Shown here one piece after another: positions 25,980 through 34,697 of a stretch of DNA of 64,000 nt. The notes beneath the pieces were generated by a model that did no database searches, had not been told where the DNA came from, and saw only the letters and a list, made by a program, of their open reading frames with translations. Source of the DNA: an uncultured beta proteobacterium (GTDB lineage: Bacteria > Pseudomonadota > Gammaproteobacteria > Burkholderiales > SG8-39); NCBI GenBank assembly GCA_903859155.1, contig CAIOLO010000107.1:67177-131176 (forward strand), given 5' to 3'. How positions within the stretch are numbered: the first letter of the stretch is position 1; every line of letters begins with the position of its first letter. Both the position numbers and the translations under genes were made by a program.

Positions 25980-26933
25980 ATGCAGCAACGCACAATGGGG
26001 AATTCGGGACTGCTGGTGTCGGCAGTGGGCATGGGCGGAAATAATTTTGGCGGCAGGCTCAATGCCGCGGAAACTCGCGCCGTGGTGCACAAGGCGCTCG
26101 ACATGGGCGTGACTTTCTTTGACTCGGCCGACACCTATGGCAAGCGCGGCGGCGGCGAAACCGGCGCGGCCGAAATCGTGCTCGGGGATGCTCTGGGGGC
26201 CCGCCGCAAGGACATCGTGCTCTCGACAAAATTCGGTCACGCCATGGACGACGAGGGCAAGCTCAAGGGCGCCTCGCGCCGCTACATCATCAACGCGGTC
26301 GAGGCGAGCCTCAAGCGCTTGAAGACCGACTGGATCGACCTGTATCAGTTGCACGCCGCCGACCCTCTCACACCCATCGAGGAGACCATGCGTACGCTCG
26401 ATGACCTGGTTCGACAGGGCAAGGTGCGCTATATCGGCTGTTCGGGCGTTGCCGCCTGGCAGTTTGTCGAGGCCAACTGGACCGCGCGCAGCCTGGGGCT
26501 GGCGCAGTTCATTTCACAGCAGCATGAATATTCACTGGTCAACCGGGGAATCGAAGCGGAGATGGTTCCCGCGGCGCGTTCCTGTGGCATTTGCATCCTG
26601 CCCTTCTATCCGCTGGCGAGCGGGATGCTGACAGGCAAGTACAAGCCGGGCACGCCGCCGCCGGCGGGGTCGCGCTTTGCCAATCCGACGCGATTCGAGA
26701 CGCGCTTTCAGAACGACGCCACGGCAAAGAAGGTCGAGGCCCTGCGCGCGTTCGCCGAAGGGCGCGGACACACGCTGCTGGAACTCGCAATGAGCTGGCT
26801 GGTCGCGCAGCCTTTTGTCGGTTGTGTCATCGCCGGCGCGACCACGCCCGAACAGGTTGAAGCCAACGTCAAGGCAGCCAACTGGGCGCTCAGCGCCGAA
26901 GAGCTTGCCGAGGTCGACAAAATCACGCGCTGA
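25980..26933 (+). CDS. Aldo/keto reductase
   Basis: GGAGGGG immediately before 25980 decides this start, giving 317 residues. The TIM-barrel NADPH-dependent oxidoreductase shows the catalytic tetrad Asp48 and Tyr53 (FFDSADTYGK), Lys84 (LSTKFG) and His125 (YQLHAADP). QQHEYSLVNRGIEAEM and the C-terminal nucleotide-binding segment CVIAGATTPEQVEANVKAANW are typical of the YajO/general stress protein 69 branch. It probably reduces an aldehyde or ketone from the adjacent pathway. It is in line with the Bug gene and convergent with the TerC gene. Confidence 0.9.
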   Translation: MQQRTMGNSGLLVSAVGMGGNNFGGRLNAAETRAVVHKALDMGVTFFDSADTYGKRGGGETGAAEIVLGDALGARRKDIVLSTKFGHAMDDEGKLKGASRRYIINAVEASLKRLKTDWIDLYQLHAADPLTPIEETMRTLDDLVRQGKVRYIGCSGVAAWQFVEANWTARSLGLAQFISQQHEYSLVNRGIEAEMVPAARSCGICILPFYPLASGMLTGKYKPGTPPPAGSRFANPTRFETRFQNDATAKKVEALRAFAEGRGHTLLELAMSWLVAQPFVGCVIAGATTPEQVEANVKAANWALSAEELAEVDKITR

Positions 26934-26968
26934 GCGTGTGTCGCGGCTTTATTCGGAAAACCGGCTCC

Positions 26969-26993
26969 CCGGCTTTACGCTCCGACAAGCCGG
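26969..26993. terminator. Hairpin between the converging AKR and TerC genes
   Basis: CCGGCTT (26969-26975) and AAGCCGG (26987-26993) form a perfect 7-bp stem. A second short pairing (CTCCG with CGGAG) overlaps it. It lies in the 102-base convergent gap and may serve both strands. T-runs are short. Confidence 0.4.
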
Positions 26994-27035
26994 AGTTGGA
27001 GGGCAGGCGCGGCGAAGGAGTCGCCTGAATCCTCC

Positions 27036-27764
27036 TCAGCCGCTTTTCGCTTCGCCTTCATGGCTGCGCGAGGCCATCCATTTGCCGCCACCGACGACAA
27101 ATACGGCACCCAGAATCTGCGCCCAGCTCACTTCCATCCCGAGCGGCAGGTGGATTTCCATCCAGGGCATGTTGGCGGCGATCCAGGCGACAACGAAAGG
27201 ATCGGTGACCAGCATTTCGCCGGAGACCCAGCCGAGCAGTCCAGCGCCTATGGTGATGATGACCGGGAAGCGCTCCATCAGTTTCAAAAGAATTGTCGCG
27301 CCAAAAATAACCAGGGGAATGCTGATCGCGAGTCCAAGAATCAACAGCGTCATGCTGCCCTTGGCCGCAGCCGCCACGCCGATGACGTTGTCCAGGCTCA
27401 TCACCAGGTCGGCAATAAGAATGGTTTTTATGGCCTGAACCAGGTTGTCGGAGCTTTCGATATCTTCTTCGCCATCTTCAGGGATGAGTAGTTTGACGGC
27501 AATCCAGAACAGCAGTATCGCGCCGATGATTTTCAGGAAAGGATACTTCAGCGCCTCGACTGCAACGATGGTGAGAATGATACGCAGTGCCACTGCAGCG
27601 CCGGCACCCCAGGCGATTGCCTTGCCCTGCTGGTGTTTGGGAAGTGAGCGGGCTGCCAGCGCGATCACGACCGCGTTGTCGCCGGATAGAACAATGTTGA
27701 CAATAATAATGCTCAACAACCCGGCCCAGAATGCTGCGGTCTGAATCTCTGCCATTAATTCCAT
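27036..27764 (-). CDS. TerC family membrane protein, YjbE type
   Basis: GGAGAGAG 5 bases before 27764 fixes the start; the product is 242 residues. It has about seven membrane helices with the two acidic family motifs, SGDNAVVIALAARSLP and MSLDNVIGVAAAA, which are thought to bind metal. A charged loop LLIPEDGEEDIESSDN joins the halves. YjbE-type TerC proteins are linked to manganese export or metal loading of secreted proteins. Many are preceded by a Mn2+ riboswitch, but I see none in the 186-base upstream gap. TATTAT there may be a -10 element. Confidence 0.87.
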   Translation of the reverse strand: MELMAEIQTAAFWAGLLSIIIVNIVLSGDNAVVIALAARSLPKHQQGKAIAWGAGAAVALRIILTIVAVEALKYPFLKIIGAILLFWIAVKLLIPEDGEEDIESSDNLVQAIKTILIADLVMSLDNVIGVAAAAKGSMTLLILGLAISIPLVIFGATILLKLMERFPVIITIGAGLLGWVSGEMLVTDPFVVAWIAANMPWMEIHLPLGMEVSWAQILGAVFVVGGGKWMASRSHEGEAKSG

Positions 27765-27950
27765 GAACTCTCTCCGTTGATATACAGACTCATTCACCTG
27801 CTACCGTTTGGGTAAGGGCAGGCGGGGGTGATAATACCCGAACCTATCGAGTTCGATACATTCGCTCTGACGCGAAACTTTCAATCGAGATGATTTGCGC
27901 GCGTGAGTCGATGCCCGGCATCAATCAAACTGCTTTCTCGACCTGAGCGA

Positions 27951-28793
27951 TCAAATTGTCTTCTCGACCAATACGCGCAGTTCCGCATTCATTTGCGGAT
28001 CAATCCCGAACCAGGCCTTCCAGGCCGGGCGCACCTGGTGCATGAGCATGCCCAGACCATTGACCGTCTTGTTGCCGCGCATCCGAGCCGCGGCGAGAAA
28101 CGGGGTCTCCAGCGGGATGTAGATGATGTCTGCGGCGAGCGCGTCTGCCGGCAGTTTGTCGAGGTTGACCTCGAGTGCGCGGTTGCCCACCATGCCCTGG
28201 CTGGTGGCGTTGACGACCGTTGCCGCCCCCTCGAGCAGATCGTGCCGTTGTTCCCATGGGTAAGCCTTGATCGGCCCGCCGAATTCAGTCGCAATTCCCT
28301 GTGCACGGGAAAATGTACGGTTCACCAGGCGAATTTCCTTTGCGCCCTCCTGCGCCAGGCCATGGCATACCGCGCGCGACCCGCCGCCCGCGCCGATCAC
28401 CGTAATCGGGCCGGCATCGGCGCGCCAGTTCGGTTGTTCCTGCTTCAGGTTTTGAATGAAACCGTAGCAGTCATTGTTGCTGCCGACAAGCGAACCGTCG
28501 GGGTGGACCACGACGCAGCTGATGGCGCCAATGCTCTTGGCGACGCCATCGACTTCGTCGACGATAGCCATCGCCTGCTGTTTGTGCGGAATGGTGAGGT
28601 TGCAGCCGGCAAAACCCAGTGGATGCAATGCGCGCAGCGCGGCCGCCAGCCCCTCGGGGCGTATAGCCAGCGGCACATAGGTTCCTGCAAGCCGGTACTG
28701 GTTGAACAGGTAGTTATGCAGCATCGGCGAGCGCGAGTGCATGACGGGCCAGCCCATAACGCCGGCCATGAGAAAACGCTCAGGGTTTGCCAC
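27951..28793 (-). CDS. aroE: Shikimate dehydrogenase family protein
   Basis: The 280-residue enzyme begins at a GTG (28793). It has the shikimate-binding Ser20 and Ser22 (GWPVMHSRSPMLHNYL), catalytic Lys71 (NLTIPHK) and Asp108 (SNNDCYGF), and the NADP loop GAGGGSRAVCHGL with NRTFSRA. The family reduces 3-dehydroshikimate or oxidises shikimate/quinate. The Asn-Asn-Asp variant of the usual Asn-Thr-Asp and the catabolic setting suggest it may be a quinate/shikimate or SdhL-type paralogue, not the biosynthetic AroE, so the symbol marks the family only. It lies 6 bases after the methyltransferase gene. Confidence 0.82.
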   Translation of the reverse strand: MANPERFLMAGVMGWPVMHSRSPMLHNYLFNQYRLAGTYVPLAIRPEGLAAALRALHPLGFAGCNLTIPHKQQAMAIVDEVDGVAKSIGAISCVVVHPDGSLVGSNNDCYGFIQNLKQEQPNWRADAGPITVIGAGGGSRAVCHGLAQEGAKEIRLVNRTFSRAQGIATEFGGPIKAYPWEQRHDLLEGAATVVNATSQGMVGNRALEVNLDKLPADALAADIIYIPLETPFLAAARMRGNKTVNGLGMLMHQVRPAWKAWFGIDPQMNAELRVLVEKTI

Positions 28794-28799
28794 TGACTT

Positions 28800-29486
28800 T
28801 TACCTTTCTTTGGCGGCGGTGAACACCAGGAAATACTGCTCGGGCAGAAAGGTGAATTCGTCGGCCAGCTTATAGCCCGATGACGCCATTTCGGCTTTGA
28901 CCCGTTCGGGCGCAATGCGCTCGCCTTTTGGCGGACCTGAGCGGGATGTCATGCTGAAGTCGATCACCGCGACACGCCCGCGGGGTTTCAGCGAATGGCG
29001 CAGGTTCGAGAAATAGGTGTTTCTCTTTTCGATATGGTGAAAGACGTCGACCAGCAGCACCAGGTCCACGGCCGAAGGCAGGCGCGGGCTGTCCGGCGCT
29101 GCAGTTACCGCGGCGAGATTGGCAAGTCCTTCGCGCCTGGCACGCTCGCCAAGGAATTTGACCATGTCCGGTTCGGCGTCGACGGCGTAGACCTGACCCT
29201 TCGGGACGAAGTGCGCGAGGCGCGCGGCAAAGTAACCGGTACCCGCGCCGATATCGGCGACGATCGCATCGGGGGCTAGCCCTAGCGCGGCTATGACCTG
29301 GTGCGGTTTCTGCCAGGTGTCACGTGCCGGGTCGTCGAATACGCGCGACCATTTTTCCGCGTCGCCAAAACTATGCTGGTGGGTGGCGTGCGTCTGTGCA
29401 ATCGCCGTGCCGGCGAAGCAGGCGCCGAGTGCCAGGGCGGCAAGCAGCATTGCGGTGGGCGAAGGGTTTGAACTCATTGCGCTCAC
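28800..29486 (-). CDS. SAM-dependent methyltransferase with an N-terminal export signal
   Basis: GGGGGA 6 bases before a GTG at 29486 supports this start; an ATG at 29477 is the alternative. Both give a hydrophobic leader (PTAMLLAALALGACFAGTAIAQ) with a signal-peptidase site AIA-Q, or a weak lipobox LGAC. The rest is a class I methyltransferase: VADIGAGTGYFAARLA (motif I), VYAVDAEPDMV, VDLVLLVDVFHHIEKR and RVAVIDFS. Export is puzzling because SAM is cytosolic. The substrate is unknown. It lies between a Bug gene and the shikimate dehydrogenase homologue, all on the minus strand. Confidence 0.8.
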   Translation of the reverse strand: MSAMSSNPSPTAMLLAALALGACFAGTAIAQTHATHQHSFGDAEKWSRVFDDPARDTWQKPHQVIAALGLAPDAIVADIGAGTGYFAARLAHFVPKGQVYAVDAEPDMVKFLGERARREGLANLAAVTAAPDSPRLPSAVDLVLLVDVFHHIEKRNTYFSNLRHSLKPRGRVAVIDFSMTSRSGPPKGERIAPERVKAEMASSGYKLADEFTFLPEQYFLVFTAAKER

Positions 29487-29572
29487 TGTGAATCCCCCGG
29501 ACTGGGGCGGATTTACCTTGCCGGGCATGATGGAGCTGCCCGGCTCGTTTTTCGGAATGGACATCGGCCAGC

Positions 29573-30538
29573 TTACTGCGGCTTCAGGCCGGCTTTGGCA
29601 AGCAGCACCGGCCAGCGCTGGATTTCGGCCTTGACGAAAGCTTCGACATCCGGGGGTGAATAAAGCGTGTAACCCTGAGCAGTCATGCGCTTCTTGTAGT
29701 CGGGGGTTGCCGCAAAATTGAGTATGGCCTGGCGCAGCCGCAGCACGATCGGGCGCGGCGTTGCCGCCGGCGCGAAAAGTCCTGTCCAGTTCTCCAGCAC
29801 CATCTCCGACAAACCGGACTCCTTTGCGGTGGGCACATCGGGCAGGATGAAGTCGCGCTCGGAGCCGGAGGTGGCAATGCCACGCACTTTGCCGGCTTTC
29901 ACGAAGGTTTGCGCGGTGCCGGTTGCGTCAAAAAAAAGATCCACGCGACTGGCCATCATGTCGATGTAGACCGGCGGCGCATTCTTGTACTGCACCTCGA
30001 GTGCGTCCATCCCCGCAATGCTCTTGAGGAGCGCGGTGGCCACGGCCTGCCCGGTGCCCTGGCCGGGTGTCCCCAGGGTCAGCTTGCCCGGATTGGCGCG
30101 GGCATAGGCGAGCAGTTCCTGCAGGTTCTTCGGCCCGAAATCGGCGCGCGCGGTGAGGGTGTAGCTGTTGGTGCTCACCAGTTGCAACGGCACCAGATCG
30201 GTGGCCGGATTGTAGGGAAGGTCTTTCACCAGTGCCGTGGCGTGCGCGATGCTGCCGACTCCGCCGACGACCAGGGTGTAGCCGTCCGGGGCGCTTCTTA
30301 CCACATACTGGGTGCCGACCACGGTTCCGGCTCCCGGCCGGTTTTCCACCACCACCGGTTGCCCCAGTTCCTTGGAGAGGCCCTCGCCAAGCAATCGCCC
30401 GCTGAAGTCATATCCGCCGCCGGGACCAATGGGCACGACGATATTGAGCGGTTTGGTCGGGTAAGCCTGAGAAAATGCAGCCGGCACGATCGCCAGAAGG
30501 GTGCTTGCAATAATTGCGACAGAGGCAAACGGTCTCAT
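29573..30538 (-). CDS. Bug/TctC family periplasmic solute receptor
   Basis: The 321-residue protein has a signal peptide (AIVPAAFSQ), then AYPTKPLNIVVPIGPGGGYDFSGRLLGEGL, GQPVVVENRPGAGTV and VRSAPDGYTLVVGG. AAAGGAC precedes the ATG. It heads a minus-strand run with the exported methyltransferase and the shikimate dehydrogenase homologue, and is divergent from another Bug gene across a 262-base region holding two related palindromes. The ligand is unknown; an operon link with AroE-like chemistry would fit a hydroaromatic acid, but that is inference. Confidence 0.9.
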   Translation of the reverse strand: MRPFASVAIIASTLLAIVPAAFSQAYPTKPLNIVVPIGPGGGYDFSGRLLGEGLSKELGQPVVVENRPGAGTVVGTQYVVRSAPDGYTLVVGGVGSIAHATALVKDLPYNPATDLVPLQLVSTNSYTLTARADFGPKNLQELLAYARANPGKLTLGTPGQGTGQAVATALLKSIAGMDALEVQYKNAPPVYIDMMASRVDLFFDATGTAQTFVKAGKVRGIATSGSERDFILPDVPTAKESGLSEMVLENWTGLFAPAATPRPIVLRLRQAILNFAATPDYKKRMTAQGYTLYSPPDVEAFVKAEIQRWPVLLAKAGLKPQ

Positions 30539-30599
30539 GCAGAAGTCCTTTCTTGTCAGGCTTGATTGTTTCGTATTTTGGAAATTCCGCCGCTCCGTT

Positions 30600-30684
30600 C
30601 GGCGCGCTTATTGCGCCGCGTGGTCCTAAAATTACGACAACGGTGACCCGGTCAGGCAGGCTAAGCGGCGCAATTATGCGCCGC
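30600..30684. promoter_or_regulatory. Two related palindromes between divergent Bug genes
   Basis: Site 1 is CGGCGC-N7-GCGCCG (30600-30618); site 2 is GCGGCGCA-ATTA-TGCGCCGC (30665-30684, perfect 8-bp arms). Both share GGCGC...GCGCC around an AT-rich centre, and the centres are about 65 bases apart, roughly six helical turns. They lie in the control region of the Bug genes at 29573-30538 and 30801. They look like a pair of dimeric-regulator operators. No regulator gene is adjacent. Confidence 0.5.
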
Positions 30685-30800
30685 GATTGATGTCTGTCAA
30701 TCTCCCGTCGGGAAGGCTGCGCAGAATGGCTGTCCTCAGTATCATGCCGGCATTGATTCGGGAACCTTTTTTGCCTCTTGACCGGCAGCCAGGAGCATTC

Positions 30801-31802
30801 ATGCATGCAATCGGAAAACCCCGGCAGGCGGGGTGGATGCCGGCGCTGGCGTGTTGCGCGCTGCTGCTGCTGCAGTCGGCGCCGGTGGTCGCGCAGGAGT
30901 ATCGCCCCGGCAAACCGGTGCGCATCATCATGTCGAACGCGGTGGGCAGTCCGCACGACATCACCATGCGCGGGGCGGCTCAAGTGTTAAGCCAGACCTT
31001 CGGCCAGCCGTTCATTGTCGACAACCGTACGGCAGGCCGGGGTGTAATCGCCACGACTGCCTGTGTCCAGTCCGCGCCCGACGGCCACACCATCTGCCTG
31101 AACAGCTTTATCAACATCTCGCTCAACCCCTACCTGTATCCGGATACGCCCTACGATGTGCCGCGCGACCTGGTGCCGGTGATCCGCCTGGGCGCCATCG
31201 TCAGCGCCTTGCTGGTCGGCGCGAATGTGCCGGTGAATTCGGTCCGGGAATTATTTGAATTCGCGCGGCAGAAACCCGGCAGTGTCACCTTCGCGCACTT
31301 TGGCGTCGGCAGTGTCAACAATCTGATCATGGAATGGGCCAAGCGTGAACGCGGCGTGGAGTTCTATGCCGTGCCCTACAAGGTGTCGGTACAGTCCCTG
31401 AATGCCCTGCTCTCCGGGGAAACACAGGTCGCCCTCTACGCCGTGGCGGTGATGGTGCCGCACGTCAAGCAAGGCAGGGCAAAGGCGCTTGCGGTCATGG
31501 GGGCCAGGCGCCACGTATTGATGCCTTCGGTGCCGACGCTGCGGGAAGCCGGCATCGAGCTCGATCTGGACAACTGGACCGGCATTTTCATGCCGGCCGG
31601 AACGCGCAGGGAGATCGTGCAGCGCCTCAACCAGGAATTCGGCAAGCTGATCGCCGACGCGGCTTTCAGGGATAAGATCATGCTGCCCTCGGGCCTGGAA
31701 CCGGATGATCCGAACACGCCCGAGGCCTTCGCCGCCTTCATCAAGCGCGACCGGGAAATGTACGAAAACCTCATCAGGTCGACCGGACTGAAGGGCGATT
31801 GA
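30801..31802 (+). CDS. Bug/TctC family periplasmic solute receptor
   Basis: AGGAGC 5 bases before 30801 selects this start over upstream in-frame ATGs. The 333-residue product has a signal peptide (LQSAPVVAQ) and EYRPGKPVRIIMSNAVGSPHDITMRGAAQVL, where the common PGG.xD becomes AVGSPHD. Then come GQPFIVDNRTAGRG and VQSAPDGHTICLNS. The altered loop suggests a ligand different from that of most paralogues. It is first in a Bug-hydrolase-Bug operon and divergent from another Bug gene. Confidence 0.88.
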   Translation: MHAIGKPRQAGWMPALACCALLLLQSAPVVAQEYRPGKPVRIIMSNAVGSPHDITMRGAAQVLSQTFGQPFIVDNRTAGRGVIATTACVQSAPDGHTICLNSFINISLNPYLYPDTPYDVPRDLVPVIRLGAIVSALLVGANVPVNSVRELFEFARQKPGSVTFAHFGVGSVNNLIMEWAKRERGVEFYAVPYKVSVQSLNALLSGETQVALYAVAVMVPHVKQGRAKALAVMGARRHVLMPSVPTLREAGIELDLDNWTGIFMPAGTRREIVQRLNQEFGKLIADAAFRDKIMLPSGLEPDDPNTPEAFAAFIKRDREMYENLIRSTGLKGD

Positions 31803-31827
31803 TGCAAACGACACCATGGAGAGAAAA

Positions 31828-33651
31828 GTGAGTAAAGGCACCCAGCATTCCACCCCCAAGACCGACAAGACCTACCAGCCGCCGGCCCTGCATGAGCGCT
31901 TCGTGCAGAAGCTCGACGTCATGGTGCCGATGCGCGACGGCGTGCATCTCGCGGTCGATATTTATATCCCCGATGCGGCCGGCAAATTTCCGGCGCTGCT
32001 GGCATTCGCGCCTCACAACAAGGATCTGCAGGCGCCGGCGCTGGTCGACGCGCTCGCGCCGCAGCCGGCATGGTCGGCGTTGTGGCAGGGCGGAGCCGAG
32101 GCGGGCGACAGCAAATACCTCACCTCGCGCGGCTATGTGCACGTGATCGGCAACCCGCGCAATGTCGGCAAATCGGAGGATGGCGGTTCTCCCGATACCG
32201 ATCTCTACGACCTGATCGAATGGATGGCGGCGCAGCCCTGGTGCAGCGGCAATGTCGGCATGGTGGGCCTGTCGGCCTATGCCGCCTCGCAATGGACTGC
32301 GGCGCGCCTGCAGCCCCCGCACCTGAAGGCGATTTTTCCGTTTGATGCCAACGCCGCCTACGGGTTCGACGACCGGCCGCCGTTCACCTTCAAGCGCGAT
32401 CTCTATCCGGGCGGCGTGCTGCATGTCTTCAGTTATCTGCTGGCGGGTCTGGGCGTGTTTCACGGCTCGGTAGGCCGGCCCGGCAAGCTCTCGCCCGAAG
32501 AGGAGGCGCAGTGGCGCGAGGCGATGGAAAACCCGGATTACAAGATCTACTCGCACATGTACAACATCCTCACCATGAAGGGGCAGCTGTTTGCGTCCTT
32601 CAAGCGGGTTTTCAACACGCTGATCAATCCCTATGATGACGAGGCCGGCGAGAATCTGCTGCGCACCGAGCGCCATTTCGAGGAAATCAAGGTCCCGACC
32701 TATACCGGCGCCGGCTGGCATGCGCTCTCCTACAAGCAGCACCTGCAAGGGGCGCAGCAGTGGTTCCGCGGCATCAAGGTGCCCAAGAAACTGATTCTCA
32801 GCGGTCCGGCCCACATGGAGCGGCCGTTCCATTCCTTCCACGACGAAATCCTGCGCTGGTACGACCACTGGTTGAAGGGAATCGACACCGGCATCATGAA
32901 GGAGCCGCCGGTGAAGGTCTGGGTGATGGGCGCCAATCAATGGCGCTACGGCGACGACTGGCCGCTGCCGGAGACGCAGTGGACCAAGTATTACCTGCAC
33001 AGCTGGGAGCGCCTGCGCAGCGAACCCTTCGTCAGCGGCAGCCGCGAGGCCTATGCTGATCCTGATGCCTTCGCGCAGATGCCGCCCACGCAGACGCGCA
33101 CCGTCCAGAACCTGCGTTACATGACCGATCCCCTGCCCGAGGACACTCTGGTGGCAGGGCCGGTATCACTCACCCTGTATGCCGAGATCGACCAGGACGA
33201 CACCAACTGGATTGTGATTCTCAAGGATGTCGGGCCGGATGTCTCGGTGCGCACCGCGCGTGAAGGCGAGCGCGACCTGCCGGGCAATCTGCCGGAACGA
33301 GAACTGACGCGCGGCTGGCTGAAGGCCTCGATGCGGGAACTGGATGTGAAGCGATCGACGCCCTGGAAGCCTTTCCACAAGCTCACCCGCTCATCGCGCA
33401 AGCCGGTGGTCCCGGGCGAGATCAACGAGTACCAGATCGAAATCATGTCGACGGCGAACCTGTTCGAGAAGGGCCACCGCATCTGCCTGGAGATCACCTG
33501 CCTCGACATGCCCACCGGAGCGGGGCTGGAGACCAATGTGGAATACATCCCGTACCACATCTGCAGCTCGAAGACCGTGCTGCACAAGGTCTATCACAAT
33601 GAGAAGTACCCATCGCACCTGCTGTTGCCGGTCATTCCGGTGGACGAATGA
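31828..33651 (+). CDS. CocE/NonD family hydrolase, copy 2
   Basis: GGAGAG lies 4 bases before a GTG at 31828, preferred over the ATG at 31816 that contains this site. The 607-residue enzyme has the alpha/beta hydrolase nucleophile Ser149 in VGMVGLSAYAASQW, where the usual GxSYxG is GLSAYA. It has a long lid region and a C-terminal jelly-roll domain (DDTNWIVILKDVGPDVSV, FEKGHRICLEITC). It shares domain order with the copy at 23050 but differs in sequence. It lies 25 bases after one Bug gene, and its stop overlaps the start of the next, so the three form an operon. It probably cleaves an ester or amide. Confidence 0.87.
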   Translation: MSKGTQHSTPKTDKTYQPPALHERFVQKLDVMVPMRDGVHLAVDIYIPDAAGKFPALLAFAPHNKDLQAPALVDALAPQPAWSALWQGGAEAGDSKYLTSRGYVHVIGNPRNVGKSEDGGSPDTDLYDLIEWMAAQPWCSGNVGMVGLSAYAASQWTAARLQPPHLKAIFPFDANAAYGFDDRPPFTFKRDLYPGGVLHVFSYLLAGLGVFHGSVGRPGKLSPEEEAQWREAMENPDYKIYSHMYNILTMKGQLFASFKRVFNTLINPYDDEAGENLLRTERHFEEIKVPTYTGAGWHALSYKQHLQGAQQWFRGIKVPKKLILSGPAHMERPFHSFHDEILRWYDHWLKGIDTGIMKEPPVKVWVMGANQWRYGDDWPLPETQWTKYYLHSWERLRSEPFVSGSREAYADPDAFAQMPPTQTRTVQNLRYMTDPLPEDTLVAGPVSLTLYAEIDQDDTNWIVILKDVGPDVSVRTAREGERDLPGNLPERELTRGWLKASMRELDVKRSTPWKPFHKLTRSSRKPVVPGEINEYQIEIMSTANLFEKGHRICLEITCLDMPTGAGLETNVEYIPYHICSSKTVLHKVYHNEKYPSHLLLPVIPVDE

Positions 33652-34661
33652 AGGGGGCCGGGCGCGCGTGCGGTTCGATCAGGGTTGATGACGCCGGGAT
33701 GCTGTTGAGGTCGCGCGCAGCGATCACTGCTATTCTTTTTTCGGTATCGCTTTGCGCGGTGGCGCAGTCTTACCCATCCCGTCCTGTCCGGGTGGTGGTG
33801 CCTTATCCGGCAGGCGGGGGCATAGACCGTCTTGCCAGACTGCTGTCGCCCTCCCTGTCCACGGCGCTGGGTCAGCCGGTGATCATTGAAAACCAGGGAG
33901 GCGGCGCAACCATGATAGGTACCGGCACGGTGGCACGTGCGCCGGCAGACGGCTATACGCTGCTGTTTACGTCAAACGGGTTCGCGGTCAACGTGCTGCT
34001 GCAGAAGTCGCCGAGCTACAAAGTCGATGATTTTGTCGCAGTGGCGCCGGTGGCGGCATTCCCCTATGTGCTGACGGTGACGCCGTCGTTTCCGCCACGC
34101 AACATCCCGGAGCTCATCGACTACGCGCGTCGCGAGCCCGCGAAAGTCAACGCGGCCACGGTGGGGCAGGGCAGCGCCATACATCTGTTGAACGAGCGCT
34201 TTGAGGGGCTTGCAGGGGTTGTCATAGCCGATGTGCATTATCGCGGGACGGCGCCGGCGCTGACCGACCTGATGTCCGGGCAGGTGCAGATTCTTTTCGA
34301 CACGGTGGGAACCGCCGCACGACAGGTGCGCGGCGGCAAGATCCGTGCGCTGGCGGTGACCAGCGCCGAACGAGCCCCGTTACTGCCCGAGGTTCCAACA
34401 TTCCGCGAGGAAGGGCTGCCGGGCATGACCCAACTGGGTTGGCAGGGGGTCTTTGCCCCTGCGGGAACACCGATGGTTATCGTGGAGCGTTTGAATCGCG
34501 AGATTGTCAGCGCTGCCTCTGCAAGCGATATCCGCGCCCGCTTCGAACCTGACGGACTGGCTCCCTTGCGCCTTTCCCGCGAAGCGTTCGCGAAGTTCGC
34601 GCGTGAAGATGGTGCACTCTGGGAGCGCATCATCAGGAGCCTGAATATTCAGCCTGAATAG
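33648..34661 (+). CDS. Bug/TctC family periplasmic solute receptor
   Basis: The ATG at 33648 overlaps the hydrolase stop (ATGA) and has GGTGG upstream, so coupling is likely. An alternative ATG at 33699 gives a tidier signal peptide (MLLRSRAAITAILFSVSLCAVAQ) but lacks a ribosome site. Family marks are SYPSRPVRVVVPYPAGGGIDRLARLLSP, GQPVIIENQGGGATM and ARAPADGYTLLFTS. It is the second receptor in the operon, so one hydrolase is flanked by two different Bug proteins. It is convergent with the hydantoinase B gene. Confidence 0.87.
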   Translation: MKGAGRACGSIRVDDAGMLLRSRAAITAILFSVSLCAVAQSYPSRPVRVVVPYPAGGGIDRLARLLSPSLSTALGQPVIIENQGGGATMIGTGTVARAPADGYTLLFTSNGFAVNVLLQKSPSYKVDDFVAVAPVAAFPYVLTVTPSFPPRNIPELIDYARREPAKVNAATVGQGSAIHLLNERFEGLAGVVIADVHYRGTAPALTDLMSGQVQILFDTVGTAARQVRGGKIRALAVTSAERAPLLPEVPTFREEGLPGMTQLGWQGVFAPAGTPMVIVERLNREIVSAASASDIRARFEPDGLAPLRLSREAFAKFAREDGALWERIIRSLNIQPE

Positions 34662-34695
34662 CCGCAGTATCCAGGCTTTCGCAAGCATTTGCGGC
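34661..34695. terminator. Possible hairpin between converging Bug and hydantoinase B genes
   Basis: GCCGCA (34661-34666) pairs with TGCGGC (34690-34695), with an inner hairpin GCTT-TCGC-AAGC (34675-34686). It fills the 36-base convergent gap. There is no T-run. Confidence 0.35.
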
Positions 34696-34697
34696 GA

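Noticed and set aside
27765-27950. Possible yybP-ykoY manganese riboswitch before the TerC gene
   Set aside because: YjbE-type TerC genes often have it, but the 186-base gap lacks the conserved GGGGAGUAG-like core and paired CCGA segment. I could not draw the expected junction.
31774-33000. Minus-strand open frame of 408 residues opposite the second CocE hydrolase
   Set aside because: Antisense shadow of a clearly coding gene; no ribosome site and no family resemblance.
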